In this document: positions 16,117 through 25,536 of the stretch, one piece after another
How positions within the stretch are numbered: the first letter of the stretch is position 1
How the letters are laid out: every line of letters starts with the position of its first letter
DNA from: JBGAJN01 sp044224905
Lineage (GTDB): Bacteria; Verrucomicrobiota; Verrucomicrobiia; Limisphaerales; JBGAJN01
Assembly: GCA_044224905.1 (NCBI GenBank)
Contig: JBGAJN010000002.1
Location: forward strand, 1,364,001 to 1,428,000
Direction of reading: 5' to 3'
Length of the DNA: 64,000 bases
Translations under genes and position numbers: made by a program
Notes under the pieces: generated by a model
Databases searched by the model: none
Told to the model about the DNA's origin: nothing
Seen by the model: only the letters and a program-made list of their open reading frames with translations

Positions 16117-17088
16117 ATGAAACTGCTCACGCTGTGGTTTTGTTTCGCGGTTGCCCTCGCGGCATCCGCGCAAAGCCCGTTGAGCAAACTGCCCCGCGTG
16201 GAGATGTACGGGCGCACTTATGTGCGGCTCCAGGATTGGGCCGATGCGAATGGTTTCAAGGTGACGAACCTCGACAAGCATCACGCGCAGGCCGTCAGCA
16301 AATGGGCGAAGCTCAAGTTTGAGATCGACTCGCGTCGCGCGGAGATCGACGGCGTGGCCGTGCATTTATCCGTGATTGTCGCGGCGCGCAACGGCGAGCT
16401 TTACCTTTCACCGCTCGATCTTCAGCACACTATCCACCCGGTGCTCTATCCGGTGCGCAGTACGCCGCCGCAGAAGATTCGCACGATCTGTCTTGATCCC
16501 GGCCACGGCGGCAATGATTCCGGGAAACAAGCGAGCGGGCATCTCGAAAAAAAATACACGCTGAAACTCGCCGAGGAACTCCGCGAAAAACTCGTCGATG
16601 TGGGATTCAAAGTGGTGTTCACCCGAACCACCGACAAAGCCGTCGAGCTTGCCGACCGCCCCGATTTCGCGCGTCGCAAAGGCGCCGATTTGTTTGTCAG
16701 CCTCCACTTCAACAGCTTCGCCTCCGCGGATGCGCAGGGCGTGGAAGTTTATTGCCTCACGCCCGCCGGAGCGAGTTCCACCAACGCGCGCGGCGAAGGT
16801 GCGGAAAGCACTTCGTATCCGGGCAACAAGATGAACTCGAAAAACATGTTGCTCGCGTATCAGCTACAAAAAAATCTCACGCGCAATCTTGGCCTCGATG
16901 ATCGCGGTGTCCGGCGCGCCCGTTTCGTGGTGCTCAAAACCGCGACGATGCCCGCCGTATTAATTGAAGGCGGATTCATGACCAACGCCGAGGAGTTGAA
17001 ACGAATCACGGACACGGAACGGCGGAAGGAAATGGCCGCCGCCATCGTTGACGGGATTCTTGCCTTCAAACGGCTGGCGGAGAGGTGA
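16117..17088 (+). CDS. Secreted N-acetylmuramoyl-L-alanine amidase (Amidase_3)
   Basis: A 323-residue periplasmic zinc amidase that cuts the bond between MurNAc and the stem peptide. Signal peptide MKLLTLWFCFAVALAASAQS. Residues about 25-115 form a small domain like the copper-amine-oxidase-N/stalk domains found before such amidases (VEMYGRTYVRLQDWADANGF). The catalytic domain has the zinc ligands His130 (CLDPGHGGNDSG), Glu144 (GHLEKKYTLK) and His197 (FVSLHFNSF), and the catalytic Glu in AVLIEGGFMTNAEE. Close to AmiA/AmiC and CwlM-type enzymes. It ends three bases before the convergent LapA-like gene. Role in daughter-cell separation or wall turnover is inferred from family. Confidence 0.93.
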   Translation: MKLLTLWFCFAVALAASAQSPLSKLPRVEMYGRTYVRLQDWADANGFKVTNLDKHHAQAVSKWAKLKFEIDSRRAEIDGVAVHLSVIVAARNGELYLSPLDLQHTIHPVLYPVRSTPPQKIRTICLDPGHGGNDSGKQASGHLEKKYTLKLAEELREKLVDVGFKVVFTRTTDKAVELADRPDFARRKGADLFVSLHFNSFASADAQGVEVYCLTPAGASSTNARGEGAESTSYPGNKMNSKNMLLAYQLQKNLTRNLGLDDRGVRRARFVVLKTATMPAVLIEGGFMTNAEELKRITDTERRKEMAAAIVDGILAFKRLAER

Positions 17089-17091
17089 GAT

Positions 17092-17331
17092 CTATTTGTC
17101 GGACTTGCCCGACTTCGAACCGCGTTTGCCGCCGGCGGTCAGAATGGTTCCGGTAAGCACGCCGACGGCGAAGAACGAGAAGTACATCAGCGCGGCGGGT
17201 TGGCTGATGGATTTCTCCAGCAAAGGCGGGAGCGCGAACGTGACCGAGCCGCGGTTGTTCATGCCCATCAGGACGAGCAGCAACAACACCACGATCAGAA
17301 ACAGAGTTTTGAAAAAAAGTTTCGCGTTCAT
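17092..17331 (-). CDS. LapA-domain-like small membrane protein
   Basis: A 79-residue protein with two hydrophobic helices (KTLFLIVVLLLLVLMGMNN and ALMYFSFFAVGVLTGTILTA) around a short loop and a basic tail GGKRGSKSGKSDK. The layout and the NNRGSVTFALP motif fit the DUF1049/LapA family, known in Escherichia coli to help lipopolysaccharide assembly. Whether the same role applies here is not shown. The ATG at 17331 is preferred over a TTG two codons upstream. It converges with the amidase gene and lies downstream of kdpE on the same strand, separated by 142 bases. Confidence 0.7.
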   Translation of the reverse strand: MNAKLFFKTLFLIVVLLLLVLMGMNNRGSVTFALPPLLEKSISQPAALMYFSFFAVGVLTGTILTAGGKRGSKSGKSDK

Positions 17332-17473
17332 CGGCAAATTCGTCGCGGACGATAGGGGAGGTGTAGCGGGGCGTCAACTAGGCCCCGCGAAAAGGTGACA
17401 AGTGGGCGTTTCGATTGCCATTCCCCGAGCTCGAATCACCGGCGGCGCGTTGCATTTCGCTGCACCGTGATGG

Positions 17474-18193
17474 TCACTCCTTGGCGGAATCGGTTTTGTT
17501 TTCCGCAAAGCGATAGCCCACTCCGGATTCCGTCATGAAGAGTTCCGGCGACGCGGGGTTGCGCTCGAGCTTCTCGCGGAGGCGAGCGAGGTAGACCCTG
17601 AGATAATGGGTTTGGTTCTCCGCGTTCGGTCCCCAAACCTCCCCCAGAATCTGACGATGAGTGAGCACTTTGCCCGCATGGTGCACGAACAAGCGCAGCA
17701 AGTTGTATTCGGTCACAGTCAGGGCGACATCCTTTCCATCGACCGTGACCCGGCGGCTCACGAGATCAACGACCAAATGGCCCCAGTGAAACGTCGTCGC
17801 CTCCGTCGTCTTCTCTGCGTGACGACGCGCTACTCGCAGCCGCGCGAGCAACTCACCGGTGGCGAACGGTTTCGTCACGTAGTCGTCGGCGCCGGCATCG
17901 AGCGCGGCAATTTTGTCGTCCTCACTGTCGCGCACGGTCAGGACGACGACCGGCACCTTGGTCCACTCGCGCAAGCGCTTGAGGACGGACAGGCCGTCGA
18001 GATCCGGCAAGCCCAGATCGAGCAGCACAATCTCGGGCTTGCGTTGCGCGGCTTCGAGCAAACCCTCTTTTCCCGTGGTCGCTTCGAAAATACGGTAGCC
18101 GTTCGCTTCGAGTATCAGGCGGAGCAGTCGGCGAATCTGCACCTCGTCGTCGATGACGAGCGCGTTGATGGGCTGGGTTGAAGACGTGCTCAT
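17474..18193 (-). CDS. kdpE: Response regulator KdpE
   Basis: A 239-residue OmpR/PhoB-type response regulator that activates the kdp operon under potassium limitation. The receiver domain shows ALVIDDEVQIRRLL, the phospho-acceptor Asp59 in IVLLDLGLPDLDG and the conserved Lys in DYVTKPFATGELLARL. The C-terminal winged helix carries HAGKVLTHRQILGEVWGPNA and THYLRVYLARLREKLE, the KdpE style. The ATG at 18193 overlaps the stop of kdpD by four bases (ATGA), so the pair is translationally coupled. The gene is last in the cluster, which fits the usual kdpFABC-DE order. Confidence 0.95.
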   Translation of the reverse strand: MSTSSTQPINALVIDDEVQIRRLLRLILEANGYRIFEATTGKEGLLEAAQRKPEIVLLDLGLPDLDGLSVLKRLREWTKVPVVVLTVRDSEDDKIAALDAGADDYVTKPFATGELLARLRVARRHAEKTTEATTFHWGHLVVDLVSRRVTVDGKDVALTVTEYNLLRLFVHHAGKVLTHRQILGEVWGPNAENQTHYLRVYLARLREKLERNPASPELFMTESGVGYRFAENKTDSAKE

Positions 18194-20871
18194 GCTTTGG
18201 CTTCGACGGGTGCGGACGGAGATTCGCCCAAAGGCAATCGAATGGTGAATTCCGCGCCGCCGCTGGGACGGTTCTGCACCGAGACTTTGCCGGCGTGGGC
18301 GTCGACGAATCCGCGCACGATGGAAAGTCCGAGTCCGCTACCACCGGCGGGCGCGTTGGGGCCGCGATAGAACTTGTCGAAAATGTGCGGCAACGCATCG
18401 CTGGGAATGCCCGGTCCATTGTCGGCGATCACGAGCGCGAGTTCCTTGCCCTCAACCGCGGCGCGCACCTGGACTTCTGAGCCGGGCGGCGTGTGCATCG
18501 CCGCGTTGAGCAGCAGATTGGCGAGCACTTGTTCCATCAAAACGAAGTCCATTTGCACCAACGGCAGTTTTTCCGGCAACGTCACCGTGACGTGATGGGC
18601 GGCGAGTTCCTTTTCAACGTGCTTCAACGTGACGTTCACGAGATCGGAAATGTCGCACCATTCGAGGCGCGGTTTCAGGTGTCCGGACTCGAGGCGCGTC
18701 ATGTCGAGCAAGTTGCCGACGAGCCGGTTGAGCCGCTGGCTGGCCTCGCGAATTTCCCCCACGAGCGCACGGTGCAGCGTCGCATCGGCTTTCCCGCCTT
18801 CTTCGACGAGTCCGCTCGCCGCGCTTGCGATGGCGGCGATCGGCGTGCGCAGTTCGTGCGAGATGGAGTTCAACAATGTTTTCCCTAGGCGCTCCGATTC
18901 AGCAATGAGCCGGGCGCTGTGTTCGGCATCGCTCAGGCGTTGGCGATCAAGCACCAGTGCGACTTGTCGAATGAAGTTGTCAAGAAGCGTTCGTTGCTGG
19001 ACCGACAACGAGCGGGCGTCGCGCAAACGCAGCCCAATCACGCCAAGGCATCCTGTGGGCGTGACGAGCGGCAGATACAAACCTTCCGCCGACGGCAACG
19101 TGTCGGTGGTTCGACCGGCCGGCTTACCGTTCCGAAAACTCCAAGCGGCGACACTCGCTTCTTTCTCGGAGACTTCGAGCGTGCCGAAAGGATAAGGAAC
19201 CAGATCGAGCGGATTGTCGGTGTCGGGCAGGAGCACGGCGACGTCGGCCTGAAACACTTTGTCGAGCTGGCGGATGACTGCGCCCAGCAGCTCGGCGAAG
19301 TCTTTTCCTTCCGCCAGTTCGCGCGTGAGCAAATACAACGCGGTGGCGCGCTCCTCGCGTTCGCGCTCTGCGGATTGCTGCGCGCGGATGCGAGCCGTGA
19401 GCTGCCCCATCGCGAGTGCGATGGCGAAAAACATTCCGAACGCCAGCGCATCCTGGAAGCTCCCAATGATGAACGTGTACAGCGGCGGCAGAAAAAAGAA
19501 ATTCCACACCAGCGCACTCAACGTCGCTGCGAGCAGCATTGGCCCACGTCCGACGAACTGCGCCAGCGCCATCACCATCAGCAGATACACCATGGAGACC
19601 GCGTAGTGCCCGGTCCATTTGCTCAACAGAAAATTGCCGGCGGTCGTCGCGGCCACTGCCACCAGCGCCGTGAGATACTGGCGGGCGGACGAGCGCGTCA
19701 TCGCTTTGAATCCCGGAGGCTTCGGTGGGGCTTCGTTCGTCTCGGCGCGCACGCAGTGAACGTCGATGTTCCCGCTCTCGCGGATCAGCCGGCTCAGCAC
19801 CGAACCTCCGCGGAACCAATCGAGCACGCGGACTCCAAGCGGTTTGCCCACCACGATCTGCGTTACGTTGTGCTGTCGCGCAATTCGGAGCAACGCCGCT
19901 ACCACGTCCTCGTCGTTGGTGGTCATGACCTCGGCGCCGAGTTCGCGCGCGAGTGTGAGATTTTTTTGGAGCCGTGTCTGCTCTGCGTCCGAAAGCACGC
20001 GGCCAGTGTCCACATACACCGCAAGCCACGGTGCCTGCAAACTGTCCGCGAATCGCCGCGTCCAGCGCGCCATCGACTCCGAGAGCGGACTCGGGCTGAT
20101 CGCCACGAGCAGTCGTTGACCGGTTTTCCACACGCCCGCCCCTTGGTGGGCTTGAAGGAAATCGCGAACGTTCTGGCCGACGTGTTCCGCCGCCAGCCGC
20201 AAGGCCAGCTCGCGAAGCGCGGTGATGTTTCCCGATCGAAAGAAATTGTCAGCCGCTGCTTGGGCGCGGTCGCCGAGATAAACTTTGCCCTCTTTGAGAC
20301 GTTGCAGAAGTTCGCCCGGCGGCAGGTCGACGAGTTCGATCTCCGCTTGATCGAGCACGGAATCGGGCACCGTTTCGTGAATCGTTGCGCCGGTGATCTC
20401 GCGTACGATTTCAGCGCGGCTCTCAACATGCTGAACGTTGAGCGTTGTGAAAACATCGATACCCGCGTCGAGCAACTCGAGCACGTCTTGATAACGTTTC
20501 GGATGCCGCGAGCCGGGCGCGTTGGTGTGCGCGAGTTCGTCGACGAGCGCGAGCTGCGGTTTGCGCGTCAGCACGGCATCGATATCCAATTCGGTGAGCG
20601 TGATTCCTCGATATTCCACGGAGCGGCGCGGAATGCTGGGCAGGCCTTCGGTCAACGCATCCGTCTCCTTGCGCTCGTGCGTTTCAACGTAACCGACGAC
20701 GACATCGCGACTCGCGGCGAGTTCGCGCTTTGCCGCCTCGAGCATGGCGAAGGTCTTGCCCACACCGGGCGACATCCCGAGAAAAATTTTCAGACGACCG
20801 CGCTTTTGCTGCGCGTCATCCTTTTGGATGGCGGCCAGCAACGCGTCCGGGTTCGGGCGGTCGTCGGTCAC
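18190..20871 (-). CDS. kdpD: Sensor histidine kinase KdpD
   Basis: An 893-residue membrane sensor kinase for potassium limitation and turgor. Order of domains: cytoplasmic KdpD domain with Walker A GMSPGVGKT (residues about 32-40), a universal-stress-like domain (about 250-370), four closely spaced membrane helices (about 400-510), a GAF-like region and the kinase with phospho-acceptor His672 (NSISHELRTPIAAIAS) and ATP-binding motifs IADNGPGIP and GGSGLGLSIV. The start is GTG at 20871 (MTDDRPNPDALL), four bases after the kdpC stop. Length is normal for the family. Partner is KdpE at 17474. Confidence 0.96.
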   Translation of the reverse strand: MTDDRPNPDALLAAIQKDDAQQKRGRLKIFLGMSPGVGKTFAMLEAAKRELAASRDVVVGYVETHERKETDALTEGLPSIPRRSVEYRGITLTELDIDAVLTRKPQLALVDELAHTNAPGSRHPKRYQDVLELLDAGIDVFTTLNVQHVESRAEIVREITGATIHETVPDSVLDQAEIELVDLPPGELLQRLKEGKVYLGDRAQAAADNFFRSGNITALRELALRLAAEHVGQNVRDFLQAHQGAGVWKTGQRLLVAISPSPLSESMARWTRRFADSLQAPWLAVYVDTGRVLSDAEQTRLQKNLTLARELGAEVMTTNDEDVVAALLRIARQHNVTQIVVGKPLGVRVLDWFRGGSVLSRLIRESGNIDVHCVRAETNEAPPKPPGFKAMTRSSARQYLTALVAVAATTAGNFLLSKWTGHYAVSMVYLLMVMALAQFVGRGPMLLAATLSALVWNFFFLPPLYTFIIGSFQDALAFGMFFAIALAMGQLTARIRAQQSAEREREERATALYLLTRELAEGKDFAELLGAVIRQLDKVFQADVAVLLPDTDNPLDLVPYPFGTLEVSEKEASVAAWSFRNGKPAGRTTDTLPSAEGLYLPLVTPTGCLGVIGLRLRDARSLSVQQRTLLDNFIRQVALVLDRQRLSDAEHSARLIAESERLGKTLLNSISHELRTPIAAIASAASGLVEEGGKADATLHRALVGEIREASQRLNRLVGNLLDMTRLESGHLKPRLEWCDISDLVNVTLKHVEKELAAHHVTVTLPEKLPLVQMDFVLMEQVLANLLLNAAMHTPPGSEVQVRAAVEGKELALVIADNGPGIPSDALPHIFDKFYRGPNAPAGGSGLGLSIVRGFVDAHAGKVSVQNRPSGGAEFTIRLPLGESPSAPVEAKA

Positions 20872-20875
20872 GCAG

Positions 20876-21460
20876 TTACTTTAGGGCATCGAGTGCCAGA
20901 TTCAGCTTCAAAACATTCACGCCCGGTTCACCGAGGATTCCGAGATCGGCCGCATCGGTGTTCGCATGGACAAGTTCGAGAATTTTTTCGGCGCTCACGT
21001 TCCGGGCTTTGGCTACGCGCGGTGTTTGCAGTTCGGCGTTGCGCGGGCTGATGTGCGGATCGAGGCCGCTTGCCGACGCGGTGACGGCATCGGCGGGAAC
21101 AGGCGCGTTAGTAGTGATTCCATTTTGCGAGCGGTAGTCCGCAATGTTCTGCGCGATGGAGTCGCGGAGTTTCTGTGAGGTCGGACCCAAATTACTGCCG
21201 CCAGAACTCGTCGCATCGTAGCCGCTGCCCGCCGCCGAGGGGCGTGGGTGAAAATATTTTTCGCCGGAAAATTGCTGGCCGAGCAGACTTGAACCGCGCA
21301 CGTCGCCGTTCGCGTCCACGATCAGACTGCCGTTAGCTTTGTCGTGGAAACACACCTGGGCGATGCCGAACACGACGAGCGGATAAAGCCCGCAACAAAC
21401 GACCGCGAAGGCCAGCGTGACCATCAGGGCGCTGCGGAATTCGGAGAATAGATTTTTCAT
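20876..21460 (-). CDS. kdpC: Potassium-transporting ATPase subunit C
   Basis: A 194-residue subunit of the KdpFABC pump, with one N-terminal membrane helix (LMVTLAFAVVCCGLYPLVVFG) and a soluble domain. Family landmarks are NGSLIVDANGDVRGSSLLGQ, FSGEKYFHPRPSAAGSGYDA, SSGGSNLGPTS and the end LVHANTDAADLGILGEPGVN. The ATG at 21460 (MKNLFSEFRSAL) gives the canonical start; an in-frame start at 21496 would overlap kdpB by more than 30 bases and is less likely. Gaps of four bases separate it from kdpB and kdpD. It is believed to support the affinity or stability of the complex. Confidence 0.95.
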   Translation of the reverse strand: MKNLFSEFRSALMVTLAFAVVCCGLYPLVVFGIAQVCFHDKANGSLIVDANGDVRGSSLLGQQFSGEKYFHPRPSAAGSGYDATSSGGSNLGPTSQKLRDSIAQNIADYRSQNGITTNAPVPADAVTASASGLDPHISPRNAELQTPRVAKARNVSAEKILELVHANTDAADLGILGEPGVNVLKLNLALDALK

Positions 21461-21464
21461 AAGC

Positions 21465-23510
21465 TTAAACCAGTTTGAGGGCGGTGATGAGGACATCGAT
21501 GGCCTTGATGCCGAGGAACGGAATGATTACTCCGCCGACACCGTAGATGAGCAGGTTGCGTTGCAGAATCTGGAGCGCTCCGATCGGCTGGAATTTTACG
21601 CCGCGCAAGGCGAGCGGGATCAGGGCGATGATGACGAGCGCGTTGAAGATGATCGCGCTGAGGATGGCGCTGTTCGGGCTGTGCAGGCCCATGATGTTCA
21701 GCGGTGCGATGGCAGGAAATGTGGCCATGAGCATTGCGGGAATGATTGCGAAGTATTTCGCCACGTCGTTTGCGATGCTGAACGTCGTGAGCGAACCGCG
21801 TGTGATTAGCAGTTGCTTTCCGATTTCGATGATCTCGATGAGTTTTGTCGGATTCGAATCGAGATCCACCATGTTGCCGGCTTCCTTCGCGGCTTGCGTG
21901 CCCGTGTTCATCGCGACGCCGACATCGGCTTGAGCGAGCGCGGGCGCGTCGTTGGTGCCATCGCCGATCATCGCGACCATGCGTCCGCCGCTTTGTTCCT
22001 TGCGGATGAGCGCGAGCTTGTCCTCGGGTTTCGCCTCCGCGAGGAAATCGTCCACCCCTGCTTCGGCAGCGATGGCCGCCGCGGTGAGCTTGTTATCACC
22101 CGTGATCATGACGGTGCGGATGCCCATCTTGCGTAGTTGCGCAAAGCGTTCTTTGATGCCGCCTTTCACGATGTCTTTCAGATGAACCACGCCGAGCACT
22201 TCGCGGCCATCGGCGACGACAAGCGGCGTGCCGCCGGCGCGCGAAATACTTTCCACCGCCTGATCGACGGCGGGCGCGAACTTGCCGCCTTGTTGATCCA
22301 CCCAAACGCGAATTGCTTGTGCTGCGCCCTTGCGCACGCTGCGCGCGGCATGGCCGTCCAGCGCGGGAAAGTCGGCTCCGCTCATGCGCGTCTGCGCGGT
22401 GAATGGAATGAATTGCGCGTGTTGCTGCGCCACGTCGCGTCCGCGCAGATTGAACTTCGACTTGGCGAGCACGGCGATGCTGCGGCCTTCCGGTGTTTCG
22501 TCGGCGAGAGAGGCGAGTTGCGCGGCATCCGCGAGACGTTCGGCAGTCACGCCCGGCGCCGCGATGAACTCCGTGGCTTGCCGATTGCCGAGCGTGATTG
22601 TGCCCGTCTTGTCCAGCAGCAGCACGTCAACGTCGCCCGATGCCTCGACGGCGCGCCCGCTCATCGCGAGGACGTTGTGCTGGAGCAAGCGATCCATGCC
22701 CGCGATGCCGATGGCGCTGAGCAACCCGCCAATCGTGGTCGGAATCAAACACACCAAGAGCGCGATGAGCACCGGCACTGAGAACGCCACACCAGAATAG
22801 ATGCCGAACGGTTTCAAGGTGATGCAGACGAGCAGAAAGATGAGCGTCAACGCGGAGAGCAGAATCGTGAGCGCGATTTCATTCGGCGTCTTCTGGCGTT
22901 TCGCGCCTTCGACAAGCGCGATCATGCGGTCGAGGAAACCTTCGCCGGGATTGATCGAGATGCGGATCTTCACCTGGTCCGACAACACGCGCGTGCCGCC
23001 GGTCACCGCACTGCGGTCGCCACCGCTCTCGCGGATGACGGGCGCCGACTCGCCGGTGATGGTGGATTCGTCCACGGTGGCTGCGCCTTCGATCACATCG
23101 CCGTCGGCGGGAATGATTTCACCGGCACGCACGATTACCACATCGCCTTTACGAAGATCGTTGGCGCTGACGTCTTCGGGTTCGCCGCCTTTTCCAATGC
23201 GGTGCGCTACGGTTTTCACGCGAGTTCTGCGCAACGCTTTCGCCTGTGCCTTACCGCGGCCTTCAGCAATGGCTTCGGCGAAATTGGCGAAGAGCACAGT
23301 GAACCAGAGCCACACGGCGAGCTGTGTAATGAAGCTGCGGTCCGTGGGCGGACCCGCGAAAATTTCTACCGTGGTCAATCCGGCGCCGACCATCGTGACG
23401 AACATGACGGGGTTCCGCACCATTAGGCGCGGATCGAGCTTTTTGAAAGCGTCGCCAATCGCCGGTCCGGCAATGTTCCAGTCGAAGAGAGATGGAGCTT
23501 TGTGTGTCAT
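21465..23510 (-). CDS. kdpB: Potassium-transporting ATPase subunit B (P-type ATPase)
   Basis: A 681-residue P-type ATPase that drives potassium uptake. The phosphorylated aspartate is Asp300 in LLLDKTGTITLG. Other signatures are TGESAPVIRESGG (actuator TGES), GTRVLSDQVKI, the nucleotide-binding KGAAQAIRVWV and the hinge MIGDGTNDAPALAQADVGVA. About seven membrane segments are visible, including DLVDLDSNPTKLIEI-type end helices. The ATG at 23510 has GGAGAA seven bases upstream. Length equals the usual 680-690. Adjacent to kdpA upstream and kdpC downstream. Confidence 0.97.
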   Translation of the reverse strand: MTHKAPSLFDWNIAGPAIGDAFKKLDPRLMVRNPVMFVTMVGAGLTTVEIFAGPPTDRSFITQLAVWLWFTVLFANFAEAIAEGRGKAQAKALRRTRVKTVAHRIGKGGEPEDVSANDLRKGDVVIVRAGEIIPADGDVIEGAATVDESTITGESAPVIRESGGDRSAVTGGTRVLSDQVKIRISINPGEGFLDRMIALVEGAKRQKTPNEIALTILLSALTLIFLLVCITLKPFGIYSGVAFSVPVLIALLVCLIPTTIGGLLSAIGIAGMDRLLQHNVLAMSGRAVEASGDVDVLLLDKTGTITLGNRQATEFIAAPGVTAERLADAAQLASLADETPEGRSIAVLAKSKFNLRGRDVAQQHAQFIPFTAQTRMSGADFPALDGHAARSVRKGAAQAIRVWVDQQGGKFAPAVDQAVESISRAGGTPLVVADGREVLGVVHLKDIVKGGIKERFAQLRKMGIRTVMITGDNKLTAAAIAAEAGVDDFLAEAKPEDKLALIRKEQSGGRMVAMIGDGTNDAPALAQADVGVAMNTGTQAAKEAGNMVDLDSNPTKLIEIIEIGKQLLITRGSLTTFSIANDVAKYFAIIPAMLMATFPAIAPLNIMGLHSPNSAILSAIIFNALVIIALIPLALRGVKFQPIGALQILQRNLLIYGVGGVIIPFLGIKAIDVLITALKLV

Positions 23511-23528
23511 GGTATTCTCCGGTGATGC

Positions 23529-25328
23529 TTAAAAGAGTTTGCCCTGCGCGGTGAGGAAATGCTCGACGACGGGGCCGAGCGCGAGCGCGGGCAGGAAGTT
23601 CAGCGCGCCGATCAGCACCACGGTGCCAATCAGCAGAAAGACAAACGTGCCGCCCGAAACCGGGAACGTGCCGCCGCTGGCGGGCACGAGTTTCTTCTGC
23701 GCGAGCGAACCGGCCATCGCCATGATCGGCACGATCATGAGGAAGCGGCCGATGAGCATCGCGATGCCGAGTGTGGTGTTGAGCCAGGGCGTGTTGGCGC
23801 TGAGGCCGGCGAAGGCGCTGCCATTGTTGCCTGTGGCTGAGGTGAAGGCGTAGAGAATCTCGCTCAAGCCGTGCGCGCCGGAGTTGTTCAATCCGGCTCT
23901 GCCCCACTCGCTCACCACGCCCCACGCGGAGAAGCCGAGGATGTCGATGGCCAGCACGAGCAACGCCAGCATCGCCATCTTCACCTCGAAGGATTGGATC
24001 TTTTTGCCGAGATATTCCGGCGTGCGCCCAACCATCAGTCCCGCGATGAAGACCGCGAGCACGACGAACACGAGCATTCCATAGAGCCCCGCGCCAACGC
24101 CGCCGATGACGACCTCGCCGAGTTGAATGTTGAACAGCGGAACGAAACCACCCAGCGCAGTAAACGAGTCGTGCATCGAATTGACCGCACCGCACGAGGC
24201 AGCCGTCGTTATGGTGGCGAACAGAGCGGAATTGAAGATGCCGAAGCGGACTTCCTTGCCTTCCATGTTGCCATCGGCGAGCGCGACGCCGAGCTGTTGG
24301 TGAATCGGATTGCCTTTCGCCTCGGCCAACCAGCACAGAAGTGCGCCCGCAAGGAACAGTGTCATCATCGCGCCCCACACGCTCCATCCGTGCGCGCGAT
24401 TTTTTGTCATGAGGCCGAGGTAATAAGTCAGCCCGCTGCCGATGCTGAAGATTGAGAGCATCTGGAGAAAGTTCGAAAGTGGAGTCGGATTTTCGAATGG
24501 AAACGCGGCGTTCGCGTTCGCGTAACCGCCGCCGTTCGTGCCGAGCATTTTGATCGCGATCTGCGAGGCCATCGGGCCCTGCGGAATGAGTTGCTCGTTG
24601 ATGAGTTGTTCTTCCAACACCGCTTTTCCGTCCGCGCCTTTTACGGTTTCGCCTTTGGCGTTCTTTTTCTCGACCTGGATTTTGTAGGGTTCGATCAATT
24701 TGGCCTTCGTGTAGGGATTGAAATTCTGAATCATCCCTTGCGACACGAGCACGGTGGCAACGACGACGCAGATTGGCAGCAGCAGGTAGTAGGTGACGCG
24801 CACGAGGTCCACCCAGAAGTTGCCGAGCAGTTTGGTTGAATGCCGCGCGATGCCCCGCACGAGTGCCGCGGCGATGGCGATGCCGGTGGCCGCCGAGGCG
24901 AAGTTGTGAATGGTCAACGCGACCATCTGCGAGAGATACGACATCGTGGATTCGCCGCTGTAGCTCTGCCAGTTGGTGTTCGTGGTGAAGCTGACGGCGG
25001 TGTTGAACGCAAGATGCGGCGTGAGCGCCCCGAAGCCTTGAGGATTGAGTGGCAGCAACTGTTGTAGCCGAAGAATCGCGTAGGTGAACAGGCAACTCAC
25101 CAGACTGAAGAGCAGCATGGCCCAAGTGTATTGCCGCCAGTTCTGCTCTTCATCGGCGCGCGCGCCCATGAGTTTGTAAGTGAGCCGCTCGATTGGGCGC
25201 AACACGGGGTCGAGCCACGTGCGGCCGTTGGTGTCGAGCACCTGCATGAGATAAAGCCCCATTGGCTTCGTGATCACCGCGAGCGCGGCGACGAACAGGG
25301 CGAGTTGAATCCAGCCAGAAGTTTCCAT
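23529..25328 (-). CDS. kdpA: Potassium-transporting ATPase subunit A
   Basis: A 599-residue potassium-selective channel-like subunit of KdpFABC. It has about ten membrane segments and four selectivity-filter-like loops, for example NTAVSFTTNTNWQSYSGEST, IAIKMLGTNGGGYANANAA, FTSATGNNGSAFAGL and CGAVNSMHDSFTALGG. It is longer than the Escherichia coli protein (557 residues) because of a loop of about 40 residues (IEPYKIQVEKKNAKGETVKG onward) just before the second filter loop. The neighbouring kdpF and kdpB confirm the assignment. The insertion probably faces the periplasm and may be lineage-specific. Confidence 0.97.
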   Translation of the reverse strand: METSGWIQLALFVAALAVITKPMGLYLMQVLDTNGRTWLDPVLRPIERLTYKLMGARADEEQNWRQYTWAMLLFSLVSCLFTYAILRLQQLLPLNPQGFGALTPHLAFNTAVSFTTNTNWQSYSGESTMSYLSQMVALTIHNFASAATGIAIAAALVRGIARHSTKLLGNFWVDLVRVTYYLLLPICVVVATVLVSQGMIQNFNPYTKAKLIEPYKIQVEKKNAKGETVKGADGKAVLEEQLINEQLIPQGPMASQIAIKMLGTNGGGYANANAAFPFENPTPLSNFLQMLSIFSIGSGLTYYLGLMTKNRAHGWSVWGAMMTLFLAGALLCWLAEAKGNPIHQQLGVALADGNMEGKEVRFGIFNSALFATITTAASCGAVNSMHDSFTALGGFVPLFNIQLGEVVIGGVGAGLYGMLVFVVLAVFIAGLMVGRTPEYLGKKIQSFEVKMAMLALLVLAIDILGFSAWGVVSEWGRAGLNNSGAHGLSEILYAFTSATGNNGSAFAGLSANTPWLNTTLGIAMLIGRFLMIVPIMAMAGSLAQKKLVPASGGTFPVSGGTFVFLLIGTVVLIGALNFLPALALGPVVEHFLTAQGKLF

Positions 25329-25340
25329 AAACGGGTGCGG

Positions 25341-25424
25341 TTAAAATTTCTCCGGTCGCACCATCGCGACGAAGAGGTAGGCGAACAACACAAGGGCGAT
25401 CAGCCCGACGATGAAATTTTCCAT
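25341..25424 (-). CDS. kdpF: Potassium-transporting ATPase subunit F (27 residues)
   Basis: A 27-residue single-helix peptide, too short for most gene finders. It reads MENFIVGLIALVLFAYLFVA followed by MVRPEKF, which has the small-hydrophobic, Leu/Phe-rich body and the RPEKF end seen in many KdpF peptides. It sits 12 bases before kdpA, and AAGGAATTCT before the ATG provides a ribosome-binding site. KdpF stabilises the KdpABC complex in the membrane. Position plus sequence make this near certain. Confidence 0.92.
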   Translation of the reverse strand: MENFIVGLIALVLFAYLFVAMVRPEKF

Positions 25425-25432
25425 AGAATTCC

Positions 25433-25516
25433 TTAGAGCTTCTCGCACCAGCCGGCGTAAAGGTGGCTGACGACAAAGAACACCACCACAACACCGACGT
25501 AGATCAGGTCATTCAT
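25433..25516 (-). CDS. Small membrane peptide preceding kdpF (27 residues)
   Basis: A 27-residue ORF: MNDLIYVGVVVVFFVVSHLY followed by AGWCEKL. It is a single predicted membrane helix with a short C-terminal tail. The ATG at 25516 has AGGAGAT 6-7 bases upstream, a strong ribosome-binding site, and the stop lies eight bases before the kdpF start. The size equals that of kdpF and both are single-helix peptides, so a role as a second accessory peptide of the potassium pump is attractive but inferred from position. I know of small unnamed ORFs ahead of kdpF in other phyla, without a proven function. Confidence 0.7.
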   Translation of the reverse strand: MNDLIYVGVVVVFFVVSHLYAGWCEKL

Positions 25517-25536
25517 AAATGATCTCCTACAGGGCA

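Noticed and set aside
17338..17473. GC hairpin GCGGGGC/GCCCCGC (17366-17388) after kdpE
   Set aside because: The stem is only seven pairs and no T-run follows on the minus strand, so a terminator is not supported.
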